Source of the DNA: Verrucomicrobiales bacterium
GTDB lineage: Bacteria > Verrucomicrobiota > Verrucomicrobiia > Limisphaerales > UBA1100
Assembly (NCBI GenBank): GCA_011523245.1
Contig: WTHG01000071.1
Location: forward strand, 1-5,110
DNA length: 5,110 nucleotides
Reading direction: 5' to 3'
Shown here: piece after piece, positions 1-5,110 of the stretch
How positions within the stretch are numbered: the first letter of the stretch is position 1
Layout: each line of letters starts with the position of its first letter
Notes under the pieces: generated by a model
What the model was told of the DNA's origin: nothing
What the model saw: only the letters and a program-made list of their open reading frames with translations
Databases searched by the model: none
Translations under genes and position numbers: made by a program

Positions 1-232
1 ACGGCGTGCACACCGGCGAGGCCACCATGAAGCTCGTGAACTTCCGTCCCTCCTTCGCAATGCGATCGATGTTTGGTGTCTTGATCGTCTTCGAACCGAA
101 ACAGCTCAGGTCGCCGTACCCCTGATCATCGGTGAAGATGATCACAAAGTTCGGCTTGGCGGCGGACACCGATTCAACGGCGAAAAAAAGAACGGCCAGC
201 AAACCGGCCAAGGCAATACGATTGTGTTTCAT
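1..232 (-). CDS. Secreted FGly-type sulfatase, N-terminal 77 residues (3' end beyond window)
   Basis: This is the start of a type I (formylglycine-dependent) sulfatase, which hydrolyses sulfate esters, probably on polysaccharides or other exported substrates. Residues 1-24 form a Sec signal peptide: a basic MKHNR start, a hydrophobic stretch LAGLLAVLFFAV, and a cleavage site near VSA|A. The mature protein opens with the family hallmark KPNFVIIFTDDQGYGDLSCFG, in which D35 and D36 are the expected metal ligands. It continues with the typical TPNIDRIAKEG segment (residues 52-62). The window ends at SPVCTP. C75 is the expected residue for conversion to formylglycine in the C-x-P-x-R motif, but the final x-R lies outside. 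The ATG at 230-232 is the only plausible start: the frame is open upstream to the previous gene but offers no ATG, GTG or TTG. No Shine-Dalgarno sequence is visible. It follows the LamG/sialidase-like gene by 58 bases and is probably the next gene of the same operon. The family call is firm; the substrate cannot be told. Confidence 0.95.
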   Translation of the reverse strand, partial: MKHNRIALAGLLAVLFFAVESVSAAKPNFVIIFTDDQGYGDLSCFGSKTIKTPNIDRIAKEGRKFTSFMVASPVCTP

Positions 233-290
233 GAGGTAAAATGTGGAACCGCGAGCATGAAAACATTCGCGCTCACATTCAATGGTGAAA

Positions 291-2045
291 TTAAGGGTGG
301 GCCAGAGAATCCACCGGCACCACGGTCAGGCCGCAGTCTTCCTTGCCGATGGAATAAACCACGTAAAGTTTGCCTTCATGCTCGTGGGCGTATGGATAGC
401 TCCATTGCTTGCCCTTGGCGTGGCCTGGGAAGCGCGGAGGCCCGGACTTGCCGTGGCGCAGACGCCACATGTGACTGAGCGTTTTCGCGCCGGGCTTGCC
501 CACGGAGATACAGAGGGTATCGCGGTTGCGGTAATTGGAGACAAGGTACAGCTGCTTCGTGCTCAACCGGCCGAGATAGGCCTTGGCCCGGGGCATGGGG
601 AGATTGCTTGGGCGGGCCTTGGCCCAGGTCTTGCCGTGATCGTCACTGGTGGAAACCCACGCCACGCCGGCACCGCCGCGGATGACGGCCAACACATGCG
701 CGCCATCGGCCCATACAGTCGTCTCGGCAAAACTGGGCTTAAGTTGTGGCGGGAACGGAATCAGCACGGAATCCCATTTTGTGAAATCATCGCCCCGACT
801 CATCGCCACCACAGGATAACCATCTTTATCCTGCCCACCGGTGATATAACTGCCATTACCCATGCGCACGGGTTCATCATATGGCCAGCAATTCCGCATC
901 ACGATGCCGCGCGATTTCCATTGGTTCGCCTTTTCATCCAGCACAAAGGCCTCGCCGCGCAGACCCCGAAAACGACGCCCATTCGGTTCGCCCGTGCCGA
1001 ATCGCGAGCAAATCGTCCACAGCTCATCCCGGTGCCGGAACAACACGCCATGGCTATGCCGGTCCGCGCCTTTGAACCCGGGCCCGACCACTTCCAATGG
1101 TTCCCATGTCTTGCCGCCGTCTCTCGAGCGACGCCCCTGCAGAGTTTCGTGCGGACCATTTTCATTGGTGGGACTGTTCGCCCAATTAGCATACAGCACG
1201 CCCCGGTGCATCACGATGGCGGCGCCATGCAAAAATTTGTAGCCGTCCTCCGCCGGGCGATGAATCGTGCTGTGCTGGATGCCGGCAGCAACCGGAATGC
1301 GCTCCGGGTCCGCCGGCAGTTCCGGCCCGTTCCAAAGATAAAACACTTCGCCACCTAGCGGCAGATGCTTGGGCACCCTATGCGTGGCTTTCACCGGGCG
1401 ATATCGAGCGGCCATCTCTGTTTCATTGAGCGGTGAATCCCAGAAACGAATCTCATCCAGTGCGCCAAACAGGTTCTGCCAGATCCGGCCGCCATCGTTG
1501 ACCCCGCCAAAAGTGAGCGGCGCCGCTGTCTGCAGCAACGGCTGCTTCAAGGCGCCCACTCCCTCACGTTTGCCATTGATCCACAACTCGGCACGCTGCG
1601 GGGTCACCACCACCCCGACCTGATGCCAATGACCCGGTTTGGGCCGGGTTTCGGCGGTCACGGTTTGCCAACCGCCCTGCCTCAGGTAAAGCCGGAACCG
1701 GCCGTCCTTGTCGATCATCACTCCCCATTCGCGTTGATTTCGCGAATACACATTCTTGGCCAAGATCATCTGCTGGCCGGCATTCAAGGTGTACGGGTTC
1801 ACCCAAGCCACCAATGTAAACCCCTTGCCGCCGTGCCCGAGCTTGGCCGACTCCTTCACCTCCAACACCGCCACCCCATCTAGTGCCAGTGAACCTCCCT
1901 CCACTCCTCTCGCACTTTGCACCACACCGCCCTTAATAGCGAACGTTGGATCCTTCGGTGATTCCAGCTTCCAATGCTGCGCAGCCTGAAGGGGTTCGAT
2001 GAGCAACAGGCATACGGTGGCGGTAAAAAATTTGATCAGGTTCAT
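291..2045 (-). CDS. Secreted LamG domain plus sialidase-like (BNR/Asp-box) protein
   Basis: A 584-residue exported two-domain protein. Residues 1-21 are a Sec signal peptide (MNLIKFFTATVCLLLIEPLQA, cut near LQA|A). Residues ~25-215 resemble a LamG/concanavalin-like jelly roll: GGSLALDG, FTLVAWVNP (77-84), the GHWHQVGVVV strand (138-147), LWINGKREG (154-162) and the closing FGALDEIRFWDSPLNETE (193-210). Residues ~230-580 look like a six-bladed sialidase/BNR_2 propeller with two consensus Asp boxes, SRDGGKTW (307-314) and SDDHGKTW (467-474), and a late blade HEGKLYVVYS (556-565). Such proteins bind or cleave glycans outside the cytoplasm. I do not see a sialidase FRIP motif, so sialic acid as substrate is unproven; another glycosidase or a binding protein is possible. 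The frame is open for 44 more codons upstream, but those lie inside the preceding gene; the signal peptide and the ATGA overlap (bases 2042-2045) fix the ATG at 2043-2045. No good Shine-Dalgarno sequence is present, consistent with translational coupling. Confidence 0.88.
   Translation of the reverse strand: MNLIKFFTATVCLLLIEPLQAAQHWKLESPKDPTFAIKGGVVQSARGVEGGSLALDGVAVLEVKESAKLGHGGKGFTLVAWVNPYTLNAGQQMILAKNVYSRNQREWGVMIDKDGRFRLYLRQGGWQTVTAETRPKPGHWHQVGVVVTPQRAELWINGKREGVGALKQPLLQTAAPLTFGGVNDGGRIWQNLFGALDEIRFWDSPLNETEMAARYRPVKATHRVPKHLPLGGEVFYLWNGPELPADPERIPVAAGIQHSTIHRPAEDGYKFLHGAAIVMHRGVLYANWANSPTNENGPHETLQGRRSRDGGKTWEPLEVVGPGFKGADRHSHGVLFRHRDELWTICSRFGTGEPNGRRFRGLRGEAFVLDEKANQWKSRGIVMRNCWPYDEPVRMGNGSYITGGQDKDGYPVVAMSRGDDFTKWDSVLIPFPPQLKPSFAETTVWADGAHVLAVIRGGAGVAWVSTSDDHGKTWAKARPSNLPMPRAKAYLGRLSTKQLYLVSNYRNRDTLCISVGKPGAKTLSHMWRLRHGKSGPPRFPGHAKGKQWSYPYAHEHEGKLYVVYSIGKEDCGLTVVPVDSLAHP
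2042..2045 (-). other. ATGA stop/start overlap
   Basis: The TGA ending the YdjM-type hydrolase (2044-2042) overlaps the ATG of the LamG/sialidase-like gene (2045-2043) on the minus strand. This layout is a classic sign of coupled translation by termination and re-initiation. It agrees with the absence of a convincing Shine-Dalgarno sequence in the bases just upstream. Confidence 0.85.
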
Positions 2046-3031
2046 TTCTGTTCTGGTAAATGTTTGCGCCGAAAAAGCATGTGAAAAAACTGGTTGAGAT
2101 CCGCCTTGTCGGCCTTTCGGTATTTCACAAAGCGTGCCGGCTCGTCGGGTTGGGCGCGATTTATTTTTATCCCCCACAACGGCACCGTCGAGGTGGGCAG
2201 CATGCCGTAGCGGATATCGCCGATCACGTCAGCCGCCTCGGGATGTTGGCACAAAAAGCCGTTGGACAACCGATCAAACCGCGCCACGTCTTTGACCGGC
2301 TCTTTCTCTTCAAATGCATTCACTTCGCCGCCAGGATAAATCTTTGCAGTCAATCCGGGCACAACATGGATCGCGTCCACATGATAAACGCCATCGTGCA
2401 GATACACCGAGCGATGCAGAAACACATTGCCGATGCTGGGCTTCACCACCTGCCGAACCGCCGTGTGATCGCGTTCTGCGATGAGTGTCTGCTGGGCAGA
2501 TTCAGCTTGGCGATGTTGAGCAAAGGCGAACAGGAGGTAACACGCGCAGAAAATCGCCGCCGCACGCGGAAACCAAACGCGACTACGCCACGCACCCCAA
2601 ACGGTTAGCGCCAAAAGCGGCAAACTGAACAGCGGATCGATGATGGAAACGAGATTCCACGAAACACGATCCAACGCAAACGGCCACCACAAATGCGTGC
2701 CGTAACTGGTGCAGGCATCCAGCAACCCATGCGTGGCGTACCCCAAAAGACAAGCCATCCAAATTTCCCGAAACTCAAAACGCCGCCGGGACAACAGCCA
2801 GATCAACAACGCCACGATCGATGCGCCCACCGGAATGAACGCCAGCGAATGCGAGAAGTGCCGGTGATAATCGAGGTTTAACAGCGGATCGGCTGCGGAA
2901 GAAATCAGCGCATCCAAGTCCGGCGCCATCCCGGCGACAGCCCCGTAGATCGCCACTCGATATTGCGCCTTCGGCCGGCAAAATGATTGGGCAACTGCCG
3001 AACCCACGAGACCTTGGGTCAGCAATTCCAT
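2042..3031 (-). CDS. YdjM/DUF457-type membrane-bound metal-dependent hydrolase
   Basis: A 329-residue integral membrane protein of the YdjM (DUF457) family, annotated as metal-dependent hydrolases, with physiological substrate unknown. The N-terminal region carries the family's conserved polar residues: PDLD (37-40), the HRHFSHS block (H56, H58, H61) and ATHGLLDACTSYGTHLWWPF (H101, D105, H113), probably a metal site at the membrane face. Hydrophobic segments lie near residues 63-80, 88-105, 125-147 and 157-171. Residues ~172-329 form a soluble tail with RLSNGFL (254-260) and GDIRYG (271-276), resembling the tail of the longer (~330-residue) members of this family, so the protein appears full length. 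It starts about 28 bases after the DUF1552 stop and its TGA overlaps the next ATG. The ATG at 3029-3031 is chosen; an in-frame TTG at 3038-3040 would add MTA and has a weak GAG four bases upstream. Neither start has a strong ribosome binding site. A phospholipase-like activity is sometimes suggested for relatives, but nothing here shows it. Confidence 0.87.
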   Translation of the reverse strand: MELLTQGLVGSAVAQSFCRPKAQYRVAIYGAVAGMAPDLDALISSAADPLLNLDYHRHFSHSLAFIPVGASIVALLIWLLSRRRFEFREIWMACLLGYATHGLLDACTSYGTHLWWPFALDRVSWNLVSIIDPLFSLPLLALTVWGAWRSRVWFPRAAAIFCACYLLFAFAQHRQAESAQQTLIAERDHTAVRQVVKPSIGNVFLHRSVYLHDGVYHVDAIHVVPGLTAKIYPGGEVNAFEEKEPVKDVARFDRLSNGFLCQHPEAADVIGDIRYGMLPTSTVPLWGIKINRAQPDEPARFVKYRKADKADLNQFFHMLFRRKHLPEQK

Positions 3032-3057
3032 CGCCGTCAATCAACTCGATGGCGATG
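3029..3057 (-). promoter_or_regulatory. Intergenic hairpin pairing the hydrolase start codon
   Basis: In the mRNA, CAUCGCC (bases 3057-3051) can pair perfectly with GGCGAUG (bases 3035-3029), a 7-bp stem with a 15-base loop (3036-3050). The right arm contains the AUG chosen as the hydrolase start; the loop contains the weak GAG and the alternative UUG start. The left arm begins two bases after the DUF1552 stop codon. A ribosome terminating there would cover or melt this arm, so the hairpin could couple hydrolase translation to DUF1552 translation. There is no U-tract, so it is not a rho-independent terminator. The pairing is seen in the sequence; the function is inference, and a chance 7-bp match is possible. 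Confidence 0.4.
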
Positions 3058-3059
3058 CC

Positions 3060-4463
3060 CTACACCTCGCTCAACGTCTCCGTGCTGCCTGCGAAGCTCT
3101 TGGTTTCAACGCCGAGCTTGTGAAGCATGGTGAGGTAGAGGTGGGCGGTGGGCAGTTCGCTGAATTGCATCTCGCCGCGCCAACCGGCGTCGGTGTCGAT
3201 TCCGGCGGTGGCCTGGTGTTTCTGGTTGCCCTGCCCGTACTTGAGGTATTGGCCGTGCTTGAAGCCGAGCTTGCGGCCGCCGATGAGCAGGAGCGGATAG
3301 TTGCGCGACAGGTGGAACGCGCTGGAAGCCGAGCCGAACAGGAGCGCGGTGTGATCGAGCATGTTGCCCTCACCGCCGGGCTCGGGCGTGGCCTTAAGCC
3401 GGCTGGCAAAGCGGCCGAGTTCCTCGTTGATGAAGCGGCAGTAAACGCCAAAGTTTTTGTAGCCTCCGGGCTTCTTCACCTCATGCGTCAGCCAGTGCGC
3501 GGCCTTGAAGCCCACGGCGCGCGCGAGGTAATCACTGACTCCCACGCCGTTTTCGCGGCCGAGCTGGTAGGTGGCCACGCGGGTGGTGTCGGTCTTGAAC
3601 GCGAGATAAATCAGCTCGTACATGGTGCGCAGGAAATTGCGCGGATCCTCGGGCGTCACATCGAGCTTGAGGTGGTCGGTGTCCACCTTGGGCAACGGAA
3701 TGTTCAGCCAACGCTTGGCCTTGGCAACGCGCACCTCGGTGTCGCGCACGGACTGCAGATACTCGGCGAGCGTCTCCTGATCGCGCTTGGAAAGCGACCG
3801 GTTGAGCGACCGCGCGTCCTCCAGCAAATCATCCAGCGCACTTTGGCTCAGGGCGAGACGACGCGCGGCGTCCGGGCCGCTCTTTACAAAGAGCATGTCA
3901 AAAATGCGCTTAGGCTTGTGCTCGGCAGGGATGGGCCGGCCCTGGGCGTTGTACGAAAGCGTGTGGGCGCCGCGCGGCGAGCCGGTGCCGCCATCGGTGG
4001 ACATCACGAGCGATGCATGGCGCGTGTGTTCGCCGGCATGCGCAGCAAACACCTGATCGAGCGAAATGCTGTTGTGATAATCGCCATCGGCGCCGGTATC
4101 CGCCGCCGTGATAAACTGGTCGGCATTGGCGTGGCCATGCACACGCCGCAGCGCGGGATTCGACAGGCCGGAAAAAACGGTCAGCTCATCGCGCAACGGC
4201 GCGAGCGTTTCCATGCACTTGGTGAGCTTGAAATCCTTGCGGCCACCGTGCGGGAACCAGCTCCAGTCCTTGAAGGCGGGATCCTTCTCCAGCGGCATCG
4301 GCACGCCGTCGGGCAGATAAAAACAGGCCAAGCGTTTCCGTTGCTTGGGCTTGCTGGCGGCGCGCGCCACGGGCGCAAAAGATTCCAGCCACGGCAACGC
4401 CAGCGCCACACCGGCGCCGCGCAGGAATTTTCGTCGATCGAGGGAAGATAAATTCATGTTCAT
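3060..4463 (-). CDS. DUF1552 family protein with Tat signal
   Basis: A 467-residue member of DUF1552, a family common in Planctomycetota, Verrucomicrobiota and some other bacteria, without established biochemical function. The N-terminus LDRRKFLRGAGVALALPWLESFAPVARA is a clear twin-arginine signal (R10, R11, F13, L14; cut near ARA|A, residue 35), so the protein is probably exported folded. Family-typical stretches follow: RLACFYLPDGVPM (44-56), LAPLRDELTVFSGLSN (87-102), the histidine-rich HGHANADQFITA (109-120), DGDYHNSISLDQVFA (126-140), and near the C-terminus MLDHTALLFGSASSAFHLSRNYPLLLIGG (368-396). Length is normal for the family. The frame has an ATG at 4479-4481, directly after the upstream stop. 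However, a strong GAAGGAG sits seven bases before the ATG at 4461-4463, which also places the RR motif normally, so the latter start is chosen. The gene is paired with the upstream DUF1592-family gene, an arrangement typical for these families, which suggests the two work together in the periplasm. Confidence 0.93.
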   Translation of the reverse strand: MNMNLSSLDRRKFLRGAGVALALPWLESFAPVARAASKPKQRKRLACFYLPDGVPMPLEKDPAFKDWSWFPHGGRKDFKLTKCMETLAPLRDELTVFSGLSNPALRRVHGHANADQFITAADTGADGDYHNSISLDQVFAAHAGEHTRHASLVMSTDGGTGSPRGAHTLSYNAQGRPIPAEHKPKRIFDMLFVKSGPDAARRLALSQSALDDLLEDARSLNRSLSKRDQETLAEYLQSVRDTEVRVAKAKRWLNIPLPKVDTDHLKLDVTPEDPRNFLRTMYELIYLAFKTDTTRVATYQLGRENGVGVSDYLARAVGFKAAHWLTHEVKKPGGYKNFGVYCRFINEELGRFASRLKATPEPGGEGNMLDHTALLFGSASSAFHLSRNYPLLLIGGRKLGFKHGQYLKYGQGNQKHQATAGIDTDAGWRGEMQFSELPTAHLYLTMLHKLGVETKSFAGSTETLSEV

Positions 4464-4470
4464 GGCTTTG

Positions 4471-4477
4471 CTCCTTC
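4471..4477 (-). promoter_or_regulatory. Shine-Dalgarno site of the DUF1552 gene
   Basis: On the minus strand GAAGGAG lies seven bases before the ATG at 4461-4463. It is the best ribosome binding site in the window. It decides the start of the DUF1552 gene in favour of MNMNLSS over the upstream in-frame MRRSKA, whose ATG would fall between the preceding stop codon and this site. Confidence 0.85.
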
Positions 4478-4481
4478 GCAT

Positions 4482-5110
4482 TTATTTTAACTGAAATAAA
4501 TCACTTTTCACAATCAGAAACACCAAATCCGCCAGACCATCGCCGCGCTGGCGCAGAGCGGCGGTGATGCGGTCCACCTCGGCGCGATCGCCAAAGGTCA
4601 GCGGCCGGCCCAGCGCGTACGCAGCCATCTTGTGCGCCATCGCGCGCGCGAACTGATCCTGCCGGTTGGCCAGTAGATAATCCTTCAACCCCGTCATGCC
4701 ACGCAGTTCGTCCTTGTTGAATAACACGCTGGCGGCATCGACCGGTTCATCGCCGATCTTGTCGCGCCATTGGCCGAACGCGTCGAAGTTTTCAAACGCT
4801 ATACCCCACGGATCGATTTTCGAATGGCACGAGAAACACGCCGGATCACTGCGATGATCCTCCATGCGCTGCTTGAGCGTCATCTTGAGAATCTCCGGAT
4901 CGGCCAGATCAATCTCCGGCACGGCCGGCGGCGGTGGCGGCGGCGGATCGTGCAGCAGATTTTCCAGCAGCCAAATACCGCGCTTGAGTGGGTGCGAATC
5001 TTTGCCGTCCGAATTCATCACCAGCAATCCCGCGGAGGTGAGCAGACCGCCGCGCTTGATCTCCGCCGGCAGCTTCACCTTGCGGAACTGATCGCCATAC
5101 ACCTCCGGAA
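4482..5110 (-). CDS. DUF1588-DUF1585 C-terminal part of a DUF1592-type cytochrome-like protein (5' end beyond window)
   Basis: The last 208 residues of a large protein of the planctomycete-type DUF1587/DUF1592/DUF1595/DUF1588/DUF1585 family; complete members usually run to roughly 700-1000 residues. Numbering from the first complete codon (5106-5108), residues ~3-100 match DUF1588: FRKVKLP, RGGLLTSAGLLVMNSDGKDSHPLKRGIWLLENLL, seven prolines (55-61), then PACFSCHSKIDPWGIAFENFDAFGQWR (89-115). The C91-x-x-C94-H95 motif is a c-type haem attachment site, so the protein is expected to be exported and may carry haem. The remainder matches DUF1585: VDAASVLF, LKDYLLANRQDQFARAMAHKMAAYALGRPL, and the terminal VKSDLFQLK. 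A GTG at 5100-5102 is not the true start, because the reading frame and the family pattern continue upstream. Reaction and substrate are unknown; a redox or electron-transfer role with the DUF1552 partner is inference. The stop lies 18 bases before the DUF1552 start. Confidence 0.93.
   Translation of the reverse strand, partial: PEVYGDQFRKVKLPAEIKRGGLLTSAGLLVMNSDGKDSHPLKRGIWLLENLLHDPPPPPPPAVPEIDLADPEILKMTLKQRMEDHRSDPACFSCHSKIDPWGIAFENFDAFGQWRDKIGDEPVDAASVLFNKDELRGMTGLKDYLLANRQDQFARAMAHKMAAYALGRPLTFGDRAEVDRITAALRQRGDGLADLVFLIVKSDLFQLK

Noticed and set aside
231..260. Nine-codon mini-ORF (MLAVPHFTS) whose TGA overlaps the sulfatase ATG
   Set aside because: It has no ribosome binding site and is short enough to occur by chance; the ATGA overlap alone is not enough to call a leader peptide.
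251..274. Possible stem-loop between the LamG/sialidase-like gene and the sulfatase
   Set aside because: The best fold is GCGA/TCGC plus ATG/CAT with a two-base bulge. It is too weak and has no U-tract, so it is not a credible terminator.
282..1358. Plus-strand open frame of 358 codons
   Set aside because: Antisense to the propeller domain of the LamG/sialidase-like gene. Its product is rich in H, R, P and A and shows no domain or motif; it is a shadow of the real reading frame.
2046..2177. N-terminal extension of the LamG/sialidase-like protein by 44 residues (MGDKNKSR...)
   Set aside because: It would overlap the hydrolase gene by over 130 bases and place the obvious signal peptide in the interior of the protein. 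The ATG at 2043-2045 fits both the signal peptide and the ATGA overlap.
3120..4451. Long plus-strand open frame of 443 codons
   Set aside because: It lies wholly antisense to the DUF1552 gene, which has clear family motifs, a Tat signal and a ribosome binding site. The translation is a low-complexity mix of A, G, R, V, E and H with no recognisable domain, as expected opposite a GC-rich gene.
4481..4500. A/T-only inverted repeat (TTTATTT/AAATAAA, 7 bp, 6-base loop) as a terminator
   Set aside because: It has no GC pairs and no U-tract, overlaps the last codons of the DUF1592-family gene, and precedes the DUF1552 ribosome binding site in an apparent operon. It is most simply codon choice for the C-terminal LFQLK.
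5098..5107. GGAGG followed by GTG/ATG near the window edge as a possible gene start
   Set aside because: The GTG at 5100-5102 directly abuts the GGAGG and the ATG at 5096-5098 is out of frame. The reading frame and the DUF1588 pattern continue upstream, so this is internal to a longer protein.

Overview
The window is a single-strand (minus) run of five tightly packed genes with no RNA gene, mobile element, CRISPR array or convincing terminator. Read in the direction of transcription (from high to low coordinates) they are: the 3' end of a DUF1592/DUF1588/DUF1585-type c-type cytochrome-like protein (4482-5110, open at the window edge), a Tat-exported DUF1552 protein (3060-4463), a YdjM/DUF457-type membrane-bound metal-dependent hydrolase (2042-3031), a secreted LamG plus sialidase-like (Asp-box) protein (291-2045), and the 5' end of a secreted formylglycine-type sulfatase (1-232, open at the other edge).

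The organism is most likely a member of the Planctomycetota-Verrucomicrobiota group. I infer this from protein families rather than from any marker gene: the DUF1592-family/DUF1552 pair, abundant FGly sulfatases and LamG/Asp-box secreted proteins are expanded together in those phyla. The moderately high GC content is compatible. I lean towards Verrucomicrobiota, but the sequence does not decide it.

Spacing supports one transcription unit. The DUF1592-family stop and the DUF1552 start are separated by 18 bases that hold a good Shine-Dalgarno sequence. DUF1552 and the hydrolase are about 28 bases apart, and a 7-bp hairpin there would pair the hydrolase start codon. The hydrolase and the LamG/sialidase-like gene overlap as ATGA. 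The sulfatase starts 58 bases after the LamG/sialidase-like stop. No promoter is visible inside the window, so the operon promoter presumably lies beyond base 5110.

Four of the five products show or imply export: Sec signals on the sulfatase and LamG protein, a Tat signal on DUF1552, and a haem-type CxxCH motif on the DUF1592-family protein. The fifth is an integral membrane protein. The set therefore looks like a cell-envelope or extracytoplasmic module. A role in handling sulfated or acidic glycans is a reasonable inference from the sulfatase and sialidase-like genes, but the role of the DUF1592/DUF1552 pair is not established. I see no clearly undescribed system. The points most worth checking are the insertion of a YdjM hydrolase into this gene set, the start-codon hairpin, and the uncertain catalytic identity of the Asp-box protein.
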